Below, piece by piece: positions 32,106-40,286 of a DNA stretch of 64,000 nucleotides. The stretch is taken from NCBI GenBank assembly GCA_910577105.1, contig CAJTMB010000012.1, positions 17,182 to 81,181 of the forward strand, read 5' to 3'. Origin of the DNA: an uncultured Lachnospiraceae bacterium. Its GTDB lineage: Bacteria; Bacillota; Clostridia; Lachnospirales; Lachnospiraceae. The notes beneath the pieces are model-generated. The model was not told the origin of the DNA, did not search any database, and saw nothing but the letters and a program-made list of their open reading frames with translations. Numbering within the stretch: position 1 is the first letter of the stretch; each line of letters starts with the position of its first letter. A program made the position numbers and the translations under genes.

Positions 32106-34520
32106 TCAAGGTTTCACCACAAGATTGACAATTCTGCCCGGAACATATATTTCTTTTATGACAGTGCCGGACAACTTATCTCCCAACGCTTCTTTTGCCA
32201 TGGAAAGCACTTTATCTTTTTCCTCATCCTTGGCAATTTTTATCGTCGTCTTTGTTTTGCCATTCATCTGAACAGCCACTTCTATGGATGCTTCCACCGT
32301 TTTTTCTTCTTCATAATCCGGCCATGCAGCCTGATACACCTTTCCTGCAAAACCTGTAAGCTGCCAGAGTTCTTCCGTAACATGGGGCGCCACGGGATTC
32401 AACAGTGTGAGAAGCACTTTAAACTCCCCTTTCGTCACCGACCCCTTTTTGTAGAACTCGTTAATCAGCGCCATCATGGCGGCAATCGCCGTATTATATT
32501 TCAGATTTTCAAAATCGGAGCCGACTTTCTTGATAGTCTGATGCATCCTGGTTTCCATGTCGGAAGAATAACCTTCCTCCTCTGTCAGGATATCCTGCAG
32601 CTTCCAGACCCTCTCCAGAAATCTCCTGCACCCCTTTACACCATCCTCAGACCAGGAAGCGCTTAAATCAAAGGCGCCGATAAACATTTCATAAGTTCTC
32701 AGGGTATCCGCGCCGTATTCCCGGATAATATCATCGGGATTCACCACATTGCCCCGGGATTTGCTCATCTTTTCCCCGTTTGAGCCCAGAATCATGCCGT
32801 GTGAAGTTCTCTTCTGGTACGGCTCCTTGCAGGGAACAACCCCCTCGTCATACAAAAACCTGTGCCAGAATCGGGAATACAGAAGGTGCAGGGTGGTATG
32901 CTCCATGCCTCCGTTGTACCAGTCAACGGGAAGCCAGTACTTTAACGCTTCCGGGCTTGCCAGCGCATTATCATTCTTTGGGTCCGTATAGCGGAGGAAA
33001 TACCAGGAAGAACCTGCCCACTGGGGCATGGTGTCCGTTTCCCTTTTAGCCGGACCGCCGCATTTCGGGCAGGTGGTTTTCACCCAGTCCGTCATATGCG
33101 CAAGGGGGGATTCCCCGTTGTCCGTAGGCATATAACTCTCCACTTCGGGAAGTTCCAGTGGCAGTTCGCTTTCGGGAAGCGCCACATAACCGCACTTTTC
33201 ACACTCCACTACCGGAATGGGCTCTCCCCAGTAACGCTGGCGGGAAAATACCCAATCCCTCAGTTTATAATTGGTCTTCTCATGACCGATTCCTTTATCA
33301 GTTAAAAACGCAATGATTTTCTGTTTCGCTTCCGCAACGGAAAGCCCGTTTAAAAAGTCTGAATTGACAAGGGTTCCCGTCGCCACATCCGTATAAACGG
33401 CCTCCTGCACATCCACAGGGCTTCCTGCCACCACCTCGATAATCGGCATATGGAACTTCTTTGCAAACTCCCAGTCCCTCTCATCATGCGCAGGCACCGC
33501 CATAATGGCGCCGGTTCCGTAGGTCATCAGTACATAATCGGAAATCCAGATGGGAATTTCCTTGCCGTTAACGGGATTTACGGCCGTCAGGCCGTTAAGC
33601 ATCACGCCGGTTTTATCCTTTGCAATCTCCGTACGCTCAAAATCGGATTTCCTTGCAGCCATCTCGCGGTAAGCTGCCACTTCTTCAAAGTTTTTGATAT
33701 CCTCTTTGTATTTGTCTATAAAGGGATGCTCCGGACTCATTACCATGTAGGTGACGCCGAAAAGCGTATCCGCCCTGGTGGTGTAAATCGTCAGTTTATC
33801 CTCTTTGTCTTTTAAAATGAAATCCACTTCCGCACCGGTGGACTTGCCAATCCAGTTCTTCTGTGACACTTTTACACGTTCAATATAATCTACGCCGTCA
33901 AGCCCGTCTAACAGTTTATCCGCATAATCCGTAATCTTTAACATCCACTGGCTCTTTACTTTGCGGACAACCTCGGAACCGCAGCGCTCACAGACACCAT
34001 TTACCACCTCTTCATTGGCAAGGCCTACCTTGCAGGAAGTACACCAGTTGATTGGCATCTTTGTCTTGTATGCCAGGCCTGCATTGAAAAGTTTCAAAAA
34101 TATCCACTGGGTCCACTTATAATATGCCACATCCGTAGTGTTGACTTCCCTCTCCCAGTCAAAGGAATATCCCAGCGAATGCAGCTGGTTCTTAAACCGC
34201 TCCACATTGTTTTTCGTGACAATCTTCGGATGGACATGGTTCTTTATGGCATAATTTTCCGTAGGAAGCCCGAAAGCATCCCAGCCCATGGGATAAAGCA
34301 CATTATAGCCCTGCATCCTTCTTTTTCTCGCCACAATATCAAGCGCCGTATAAGGACGCGGATGCCCTACATGAAGCCCCTGTCCGGACGGATACGGAAA
34401 TTCAACCAATGCATAATATTTCGGCTTGGAATAATCATCTGAAGTTGCAAACGCCTTCTCATCATCCCATATTTTCTGCCATTTTGTTTCTACTTCTCTG
34501 TGATTGTACGGTGCCGCCAT
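32106..34520 (-). CDS. leuS: leucyl-tRNA synthetase
   Basis: A class I synthetase for leucine, 804 aa, the standard bacterial length. The HIGH motif appears as PSGQGLHVGHP (about residue 46) and KMSKS as GEKMSKSRGN. The CP1 editing domain (about 220-420) includes the conserved TGAIMAVPAHDERD. Zinc-ribbon Cys pairs (CTSC, CERC; CEKC, CPKC) are present. GGAAGGGAAG precedes the ATG. It has its own strong promoter. No T-box or other leader is present in the 129 bases upstream, unlike pheS in this window, so leucine control would be by another route. Confidence 0.97.
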   Translation of the reverse strand: MAAPYNHREVETKWQKIWDDEKAFATSDDYSKPKYYALVEFPYPSGQGLHVGHPRPYTALDIVARKRRMQGYNVLYPMGWDAFGLPTENYAIKNHVHPKIVTKNNVERFKNQLHSLGYSFDWEREVNTTDVAYYKWTQWIFLKLFNAGLAYKTKMPINWCTSCKVGLANEEVVNGVCERCGSEVVRKVKSQWMLKITDYADKLLDGLDGVDYIERVKVSQKNWIGKSTGAEVDFILKDKEDKLTIYTTRADTLFGVTYMVMSPEHPFIDKYKEDIKNFEEVAAYREMAARKSDFERTEIAKDKTGVMLNGLTAVNPVNGKEIPIWISDYVLMTYGTGAIMAVPAHDERDWEFAKKFHMPIIEVVAGSPVDVQEAVYTDVATGTLVNSDFLNGLSVAEAKQKIIAFLTDKGIGHEKTNYKLRDWVFSRQRYWGEPIPVVECEKCGYVALPESELPLELPEVESYMPTDNGESPLAHMTDWVKTTCPKCGGPAKRETDTMPQWAGSSWYFLRYTDPKNDNALASPEALKYWLPVDWYNGGMEHTTLHLLYSRFWHRFLYDEGVVPCKEPYQKRTSHGMILGSNGEKMSKSRGNVVNPDDIIREYGADTLRTYEMFIGAFDLSASWSEDGVKGCRRFLERVWKLQDILTEEEGYSSDMETRMHQTIKKVGSDFENLKYNTAIAAMMALINEFYKKGSVTKGEFKVLLTLLNPVAPHVTEELWQLTGFAGKVYQAAWPDYEEEKTVEASIEVAVQMNGKTKTTIKIAKDEEKDKVLSMAKEALGDKLSGTVIKEIYVPGRIVNLVVKP

Positions 34521-34553
34521 TTTTCTTCCCTTCCTTTTTAAAATAACAAGCCC

Positions 34554-34582
34554 ATTGTAGCTATTTCAGCTCTTCTTGTCAA
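34554..34582 (-). promoter_or_regulatory. sigma-A promoter of leuS
   Basis: Minus-strand TTGACA (34582-34577), 17 bases, then TACAAT (34559-34554). It lies 34 bases before the leuS start and matches eleven of twelve consensus bases. Confidence 0.8.
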
Positions 34583-34649
34583 TCCTTTTTCGTTCAGGGT
34601 TTCCGTATTTTACGCCCGGCAGGCGGGTATTGGGGTCCATACAGGCAAA

Positions 34650-35120
34650 TTATAACCACAAAGCTTCGCTTAAAACTTTTTGTGTTCTGACGTCTTCCAG
34701 GCATACCATCTTTACCAACAGCCACGCCCGCTCTTCTTCTGTCATTTCAGTAATCCTTTGTGCCTGGCTGGAATCTTGTATATTTTTAATAATCCCACCC
34801 AGACATTCCTCTTTGTATCCGGCAGAGTGCATGGTTTCCTGCCATGCCTGCCGCTTCTTTTCAAGCATTTCAAGCAATGACGCTTTCGCTGTTTTCCCAT
34901 CCATAATCATTTTGATTTCGTCGAGGGAAAAACCCAATGCTTTTAATTCCAACAGCGCATTTAACTGTTGCACTTGCTTGGGCGAATAATAACGATACCC
35001 GTTGACAGTATCTACTTTCACCGGTTTAATAATGCCTTTCTTTTCATATATCCGTATAGCTTTTCTGGAAATCCCAAAAAAATCTGCAATTTCTCCAATC
35101 ATCATAAGGTCATTTTTCAT
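34650..35120 (-). CDS. MerR family transcriptional regulator
   Basis: A 156 aa regulator: an N-terminal MerR winged helix (MIGEIADFFGISRKAIRIYEK, residues 7-27, then NGYRYYSPKQVQQLNALLEL), a dimerisation helix (about 80-105) and a short C-terminal effector region of unknown ligand. AGGAG precedes the ATG. It is the last gene of a four-gene unit with the split ABC exporter, and the promoter of that unit has the 19-base spacer typical of MerR control, so autoregulation is likely. Several bases here and upstream are AT-rich compared with flanking core genes. Confidence 0.9.
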   Translation of the reverse strand: MKNDLMMIGEIADFFGISRKAIRIYEKKGIIKPVKVDTVNGYRYYSPKQVQQLNALLELKALGFSLDEIKMIMDGKTAKASLLEMLEKKRQAWQETMHSAGYKEECLGGIIKNIQDSSQAQRITEMTEEERAWLLVKMVCLEDVRTQKVLSEALWL

Positions 35121-35129
35121 TTATCTCTC

Positions 35130-36083
35130 CTATTCTTCCAATGTATCATTTATCCTTTTTATACAAACTGAATTTGCTTTCAGGTTGTTTAAACAGGTTA
35201 TAAGCATAAACATCCCCGATAAAACGGAACCCCTGACTTGAAAGCAATAAACCACATCCGAAAATACCATTGCTCCATTAAAAATAAATCTGTAGCCAGT
35301 AAAAAGAATCATAAGATATCCCCCCATTCCAAATAAACGCATACCCACATCGCTTATAGCCCTTCTCACGTGCATTTTCAAATTGATTTTCATTAATCTC
35401 CTGCTATGTTCAGCACAGTTTTTCATCATCAACTCCTTGGCATCATATAACAGGATTGCGTCCGCGTCTGTAAGTAACGGCTTTATTGCGGAAGTATTCT
35501 CAGCCATCGCGTTTTGAGATTGCTCTTTTAATTTGGGAATGAATTTAAGCACTATCTTATAATTAATAACCAATTGCGGAATCGCAAACATCCAAGTTAT
35601 TCCTAAAAAAAGTAAACTGCTCTTCAGCATCAAAAAGCAGGACAACATCGTATTTAAAACAGCGACTACCAGATGGGGGATATTCAACGGACCATTCATC
35701 ATTGTAAAAGCCGCCTGTATATCACTGTTTAATCTTGTAATCCATTCACCGCTAAAACGACTGTCTATCCGCCAAAGCGGCAGACTTACTATTTTTTCAA
35801 ACATCTTTTTTTGGAGCCATATTTCTACTTTTGCGGAAAATGCTGCATATTTTGCCCAGATTATTCCGTTATAGACAAACAGCATTGCGCATAGCAAACC
35901 GCATACTATGCATATTTTCAAAAGTGCGCCGGAATTATCCGTTTCCAGACAACTGAAAATGGATTTCATTAAATTTGCCGACAGCCAGGTCCTAAATGCA
36001 TCAAACGGTGACCGAAGTAAAAGTAAAAATATGTATTTACGCCATAGTCCCATTTTTTTGACCAATTTACTAAGATTACCCAC
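35130..36083 (-). CDS. ABC exporter membrane subunit 2 (no ATPase domain)
   Basis: A 317 aa transmembrane domain of the ABC exporter (type IV) fold. It has about six hydrophobic segments and recognisable features of ABC_membrane domains, for example the region FEKIVSLPLWRIDSRFSGEWITRLNSDI. It stops where an ATPase domain would normally begin (KRINDTLEE). I chose the GTG start at 36083, which overlaps the end of the ATPase gene by 8 bases and has GGGAGG upstream. The ORF open to 36128 has no site at its first ATG. It is the partner of subunit 1 at 36699-37661 with one shared ATPase. Substrate unknown; codon use is AT-rich. Confidence 0.85.
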   Translation of the reverse strand: MGNLSKLVKKMGLWRKYIFLLLLRSPFDAFRTWLSANLMKSIFSCLETDNSGALLKICIVCGLLCAMLFVYNGIIWAKYAAFSAKVEIWLQKKMFEKIVSLPLWRIDSRFSGEWITRLNSDIQAAFTMMNGPLNIPHLVVAVLNTMLSCFLMLKSSLLFLGITWMFAIPQLVINYKIVLKFIPKLKEQSQNAMAENTSAIKPLLTDADAILLYDAKELMMKNCAEHSRRLMKINLKMHVRRAISDVGMRLFGMGGYLMILFTGYRFIFNGAMVFSDVVYCFQVRGSVLSGMFMLITCLNNLKANSVCIKRINDTLEE

Positions 36084-36723
36084 GAACCATCTTTCCTCCC
36101 TCCATACGATAGATTGTATAACTATCATCTAAAGTCTCTTGATGATGGGTCACATGTATCACTGTCCTGCCATCCGTCAATTTACATAAGGCATCCAAAA
36201 CGGAATGTCCTGTATCCTGGTCCAGAGCCGAGACCGGCTCATCCAGCAAAATGACTGGAGCATCCTTGCATAGCGCTCTGGCTATCTGGATTCTCTGCGC
36301 CTGCCCGCCTGAGACCTGATTTCCCCGTTCTCCCACATTTGTATCCAGCCCATTCGGAAGATTCTCAATCCATTTCGTGAGACTTGCATTTTGGCAGGCT
36401 GCCCATACAATTTCATCTGAAATAGTATGACCGCAAGTAATATTATCCCTTATGGACATAGGAAAAAGGCTGTTATTCTGCATGACAAGCGCTACCTGCT
36501 TTCTGATTTTCTCAGGGCTGTGCTCACCTGCTATGACAGCCGTTCCACTATCAGGCTTATAAAGACCGGCAAGAATTTTCAATATAGTGCTCTTGCCGCA
36601 TCCACTGTCCCCGACTATTCCAATGTGCTCACCGGGCCTTGCTCTAAGCGACAGGTTTTTTATAATTACATGATTCTCGTATGAAAATGAAATATTTTCT
36701 AAATAAACTGCGTATTGATACAT
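36076..36723 (-). CDS. ABC exporter ATPase subunit
   Basis: A stand-alone nucleotide-binding domain, 215 aa, of exporter type. Walker A GDSGCGKST (about residue 38), Q-loop VMQNNSLFP, signature VSGGQAQR, Walker B VILLDEP and H-loop THH are all intact. The gene begins 25 bases inside the end of subunit 1 with its own GGAGGG site and overlaps subunit 2 by 8 bases, so the three are translationally coupled. In most exporters of this fold the ATPase is fused to each membrane domain. Here one ATPase serves two separate membrane proteins. It is most similar in layout to drug or peptide exporters, with substrate unknown. Confidence 0.92.
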   Translation of the reverse strand: MYQYAVYLENISFSYENHVIIKNLSLRARPGEHIGIVGDSGCGKSTILKILAGLYKPDSGTAVIAGEHSPEKIRKQVALVMQNNSLFPMSIRDNITCGHTISDEIVWAACQNASLTKWIENLPNGLDTNVGERGNQVSGGQAQRIQIARALCKDAPVILLDEPVSALDQDTGHSVLDALCKLTDGRTVIHVTHHQETLDDSYTIYRMEGGKMVRG

Positions 36724-37661
36724 ATTTTTCCCTCCAATCTGTCCACAGATGCACTAAATCGCCTAAATGCAGCATAGATACCCGGCATATTCTGCAAGAA
36801 TCCGGAAATATTCCCCGATAGATTGATAAATATATAAAAAATCCCCATGCTTATATTTCCACTTATCACCATATACCCTCCAAATCCAAGCAATAACAAA
36901 AGGGGGATAAAGGAAAGTACACCTGAAAGGGACATAAGTCTGGCAGAAATCCGTTCTTTCTTAATATTTGAATTTCCCCATTCAGAAAGATTTTCCTTCA
37001 TGGCGCCCTTAATCAGTTCATATGCGCCATATATTTGAATAATCGGAAACAATTCCAAAATCATGTCTGCCATCCCATTGATTTTTTTTCTGCTGTTTTT
37101 GCATTGCTGTGTATAATCTTTGATAATCTTACTCGAAAAAGAACAATAATATATCAGCGGAATCACCGGTAATACAGAAAGCATAGCCAATTTGAAATTC
37201 AGACAGAGCAGGAAAATAACAGTGACGGCAAACGTACCCAGCTGCTTCACCAATGGAAAAAGATTTTCACTCAAATAATCAGAAATATCTTTTAACTCAT
37301 TTTGCATTGCGGACTGCGCTTCTCCAACATTAAGCTTTGAGAGCGTTTGAATGTCACTTTGTAAATAATATCCGGCATATCCCATCCGCATTTCATGCGC
37401 AAAAATTTCACAAGTATAGGAGGAAAGATACAATGATAAATACTCGCATATTACGTGTATAAAAACTATAAATATGCCGATAGCAAAAAGTATACCCATT
37501 TCATTTTCCAGAAAAGAAAGGGCTGTATTTTCAACAGAATCCAACAACTGCGCTAAAAATTTATTCCAGCACAGATTGGAAATGACAGATAGGAACGTAA
37601 ACAGAAACGCTGCCATAAAAAGGATTTTGTGTAATTTAATAAGCTTCCATATCATTTTCAT
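36699..37661 (-). CDS. ABC exporter membrane subunit 1 (no ATPase domain)
   Basis: A 320 aa membrane domain with about six hydrophobic segments and the exporter pattern, including GEAQSAMQNELKDISDYLSE near intracellular loop 1 and a final helix ending FRRFSASVDRLEG. That point is where fused exporters continue through a linker into the ATPase. Instead the protein ends after a few residues and the ATPase starts on its own ATG, so this is a genuine split, not an obvious frameshift. GGAG lies 7 bases before the ATG. First gene of a MerR-controlled unit. Confidence 0.88.
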   Translation of the reverse strand: MKMIWKLIKLHKILFMAAFLFTFLSVISNLCWNKFLAQLLDSVENTALSFLENEMGILFAIGIFIVFIHVICEYLSLYLSSYTCEIFAHEMRMGYAGYYLQSDIQTLSKLNVGEAQSAMQNELKDISDYLSENLFPLVKQLGTFAVTVIFLLCLNFKLAMLSVLPVIPLIYYCSFSSKIIKDYTQQCKNSRKKINGMADMILELFPIIQIYGAYELIKGAMKENLSEWGNSNIKKERISARLMSLSGVLSFIPLLLLLGFGGYMVISGNISMGIFYIFINLSGNISGFLQNMPGIYAAFRRFSASVDRLEGKICINTQFI

Positions 37662-37722
37662 AAAAGTTCTCCTGCTGCTTTTGGGGATATTGTCATAAAT
37701 TTATAAAATTTACCTCACATAA

Positions 37723-37753
37723 AGCGTAAGCTATACCCCAGGGGCAAGGTCAA
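37723..37753 (-). promoter_or_regulatory. MerR-type promoter of the ABC exporter unit
   Basis: Minus-strand TTGACC (37753-37748), a 19-base spacer and TACGCT (37728-37723). The spacer holds TTGCCCCTGGGGTATAG, a partial dyad around CCCC/GGGG. A 19-base spacer with a dyad inside is the hallmark of promoters untwisted by MerR-family activators, and a MerR protein is encoded at the end of this unit. Confidence 0.75.
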
Positions 37754-37773
37754 GCAGGAAAAGCAAGTTTATA

Positions 37774-37805
37774 CAAAAAATCAGGGCAGCCTGCGCCGCC
37801 CTGAT
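37774..37805 (-). terminator. terminator after the EF-G gene
   Basis: An 11-bp stem ATCAGGGCGGC/GCTGCCCTGAT (one G-T pair) with a GCAG loop is followed by six or more T on the minus strand, 9 bases after the stop codon. Confidence 0.9.
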
Positions 37806-37814
37806 TTTACTTTT

Positions 37815-39905
37815 TTATGCTTCTTCATTTCCGGTCAGTTTATCCGCCCTTGCAGCCACTTCCTTTTCCTGCACATCGGAAGGCGCCTGCTCGTAGCGTG
37901 CAAATTCATATGCATATTCGCCCCTGCCGCCTGTCATGGAACGTAAGTCCGTACAGTACCCGCAAAGTGCGCTCATGGGAATATCCGCTTCTATCACCTG
38001 CTTGCCGCCGGGAAGCGGGTTCATGCCAAGCACCCTGCCCCTGCGCTTGTTTAAATCGCCCATGATATCTCCTGTATAAGCATCCGGCACGGTGACCTTT
38101 AAGGAAGCAATCGGCTCTAACAGGATAGGTCCCGCTTCCATAAAGCCTTTCTTGAACGCCTGGATGGTTGCCATCTTAAATGCCATTTCCGAGGAGTCTA
38201 CCGGATGATAGGAACCGTCATACAATACAGCTTTCACGCCTACAACCGGATACGCCGCCATGGGACCTTTCAGAACCGAATCCTGCAAGCCCTTTTCCAC
38301 TGCGGGGAAGAAGTTCTTGGGAACAGCGCCTCCCACAACTTCCTGCGCAAACTCATAAGGCGTCTCCAAATCGCCGGAAGGTGAAAATCTCATTTTAACA
38401 TGCCCGTACTGCCCATGTCCGCCGGACTGTTTTTTGTATTTGTATTCCACATCGGAATTTTTCTTGATGGTTTCCTTATATGCAATTTTAGGCTTTGCAA
38501 GCTCCACATCCACCTTGTACTCGTTTAACAGCCTGCTTACCACGATTTCCAGATGCTGCTCTCCCATTCCGTAAAGCAGGGTCTGCCTGTTTTCAGCATC
38601 GTTCACCACTTTAAGGGTGGTGTCTTCATGCGTCATTTTCTGCAATGCCTGGGAAATCTTATCCACATCGCCCTTATTTTTAGGTTTATAACGCATATAT
38701 GTATACGGTGTTGAAATCTCCCATTTGCCGAATTTAATGGTAGTGGCCTTGGTGGAAAGGCTGTTTCCGGTTCTGGCTGCTGTCAGCTTCGCCAGCGCCC
38801 CCAAATCCCCTGCATGAAGTTCCGGCACTTCCATGGGTTTATTGCCTTGCAGCACATACAGCTTTCCGATTTTTTCTTCTATGTCACGGTCCACATTGTA
38901 AATCACATCATCCGTTTTCAATACGCCGGAATTCACCTTAATAAGAGAGTATTTGCCAATGAACGGGTCAACAATGGTTTTCCAGATATAGGCTGACTTT
39001 GCCTTGGAAAAATCATAGTCCGCATTGTAAATTTCATTTGTCTTCATGTTGATGCCTGCCACCTGCCTGTTTTCAGGACTGGGCATATATTTTACAATGT
39101 CATCCAGCAAAGTATAAACACCCTGGCAGAGCACATTGGAGCCCATGCTAATGGGTACGATACTGCCGTCGCAGACATTGGTGCGCAGAGCCGCACGGAT
39201 TTCCGCTTCAGAGAAAGTCTCCCCGCCAAAATAACGCTCCATCATCTCTTCACTGGTTTCTGCCACTGCTTCCATCAATGTATCCCTGCAAATCTGGAGG
39301 TTTGCTTTGTTATATTCAGGAATGTCACAGGAAACAACTTCTTTTCCCTGCCATCTGTTCCCTGTCTCTGCTATGACATTGACATAACCGACAAACTTTT
39401 CATTCTCACGGATGGGCAGATTAAACGGCGCTATCTTCTTGCCATACCTTTCCGTCATATCCTCCACTACCTGCCTGAAGGACGCATTATCCACATCCAT
39501 ATTGGTGACATACACAAAACGGGGCAGTTTATATTTGTCGCAGAGTTCCCATGCCTTCTCCGTGCCGACTTCCACGCCTGATTTTCCGTTTACCACAATA
39601 ATGGCTGCGCCTGCCGCACTGACTGCCTCCTCTACTTCCCCCACAAAGTCAAAGTATCCCGGTGTATCCAGAATATTGATTTTACAATCGCCCCACTCTA
39701 TGGGAATCACAGAAGTTGAAATGGAAAATCCCCTCTTTTGCTCCTCTTTGCTGTAATCACTCAAGGTATTGCCATCGTTTACCTTACCCATACGGGAAGT
39801 AATGCCGGAGAGATACCCCATTGCTTCAGCCAGACTGGTTTTGCCTGAACCTCCGTGCCCAAGTAAAACCACATTGCGAATCTTGTCGGTTGTGTATACT
39901 TTCAT
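37815..39905 (-). CDS. elongation factor G-like translational GTPase (divergent paralogue)
   Basis: A 696 aa GTPase with the five-domain EF-G layout: G domain 1-275, domain II, III, IV (about 470-600, with GGHGQYGHV) and V. G1 is GHGGSGKTSL, G3 is DTPGYFDF. The G4 position reads VTNMD instead of NKMD and the switch region reads KRGFSISTS, so this is not canonical FusA. It is one of the EF-G-like paralogues common in Clostridia; their role is not settled. No str-operon ribosomal genes are adjacent, which agrees. AAAGGA lies 12 bases before the ATG. A strong terminator follows. Confidence 0.88.
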   Translation of the reverse strand: MKVYTTDKIRNVVLLGHGGSGKTSLAEAMGYLSGITSRMGKVNDGNTLSDYSKEEQKRGFSISTSVIPIEWGDCKINILDTPGYFDFVGEVEEAVSAAGAAIIVVNGKSGVEVGTEKAWELCDKYKLPRFVYVTNMDVDNASFRQVVEDMTERYGKKIAPFNLPIRENEKFVGYVNVIAETGNRWQGKEVVSCDIPEYNKANLQICRDTLMEAVAETSEEMMERYFGGETFSEAEIRAALRTNVCDGSIVPISMGSNVLCQGVYTLLDDIVKYMPSPENRQVAGINMKTNEIYNADYDFSKAKSAYIWKTIVDPFIGKYSLIKVNSGVLKTDDVIYNVDRDIEEKIGKLYVLQGNKPMEVPELHAGDLGALAKLTAARTGNSLSTKATTIKFGKWEISTPYTYMRYKPKNKGDVDKISQALQKMTHEDTTLKVVNDAENRQTLLYGMGEQHLEIVVSRLLNEYKVDVELAKPKIAYKETIKKNSDVEYKYKKQSGGHGQYGHVKMRFSPSGDLETPYEFAQEVVGGAVPKNFFPAVEKGLQDSVLKGPMAAYPVVGVKAVLYDGSYHPVDSSEMAFKMATIQAFKKGFMEAGPILLEPIASLKVTVPDAYTGDIMGDLNKRRGRVLGMNPLPGGKQVIEADIPMSALCGYCTDLRSMTGGRGEYAYEFARYEQAPSDVQEKEVAARADKLTGNEEA

Positions 39906-40028
39906 AATCTGCTACATCCTTTCTCGGTATTTTCGGAAACACCATGGGTATATTTTACTAAATTTTTCACTACATTACAAGTTATATCCTGCAATTTGCA
40001 CAGAAAATTCTAAGAGAGCGGAGAAAAA

Positions 40029-40195
40029 TTTTGCATTGCGGCATCCCCGGCGTGCATTTGATTCCATAAAGGACCGTGTAAAAACGCTGGTACTTAGAGG
40101 TTGTCTTATAACCTCTTACGTACCACTGCGTTTTTACCCGAGCGAAAGCGCGTCCTGTTGGAACAAATGCACGCCGGGGATGCCGCAATGCAAAA
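40029..40195 (+). repeat. long-armed structured repeat element, copy B
   Basis: Perfect 32-base arms (40029-40060 and 40164-40195) enclose a 103-base core with the same plan as copy A. Helices pair 40062-40066 with 40159-40163, 40070-40074 with 40152-40156, 40078-40087 with 40128-40137, and 40088-40093 with 40120-40125. There is a tip hairpin at 40096-40116 with a 7-base loop and a GAAA tetraloop hairpin at 40142-40149. Copy A has one extra tip hairpin. The element lies in the 381-base gap between the EF-G and aroF genes. The rest of that gap holds only the aroF promoter on the right and unremarkable AT-rich sequence on the left. Confidence 0.8.
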
Positions 40196-40230
40196 TGCGG
40201 AAACTATGGGAAACTATTTTTTTATATTTG

Positions 40231-40259
40231 TTGACTTTCGCGCTTTAAAGTGTTAGAAT
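40231..40259 (+). promoter_or_regulatory. sigma-A promoter of aroF-tyrA
   Basis: TTGACT (40231-40236), 17 bases, then TAGAAT (40254-40259). An inverted repeat, TTGTTGAC at 40228-40235 and GTCAACAA at 40260-40267, brackets the promoter core and could be an operator. Confidence 0.75.
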
Positions 40260-40286
40260 GTCAACAAGCAAAAGGAGGTACATGAA

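Noticed and set aside
34521..34649. T-box or leader regulation of leuS
   Set aside because: No T-box sequence, specifier stem or terminator is present in the 129 bases upstream; only a sigma-A promoter.
36699..36723. Frameshift joining membrane subunit 1 to the ATPase
   Set aside because: The ATPase has its own GGAGGG site and ATG, and the second membrane gene is also unfused, so the split looks real.
21043..40195. The two structured elements as a CRISPR array or retron
   Set aside because: Only two distant copies, no spacer-repeat periodicity, no cas or reverse transcriptase gene in the window.
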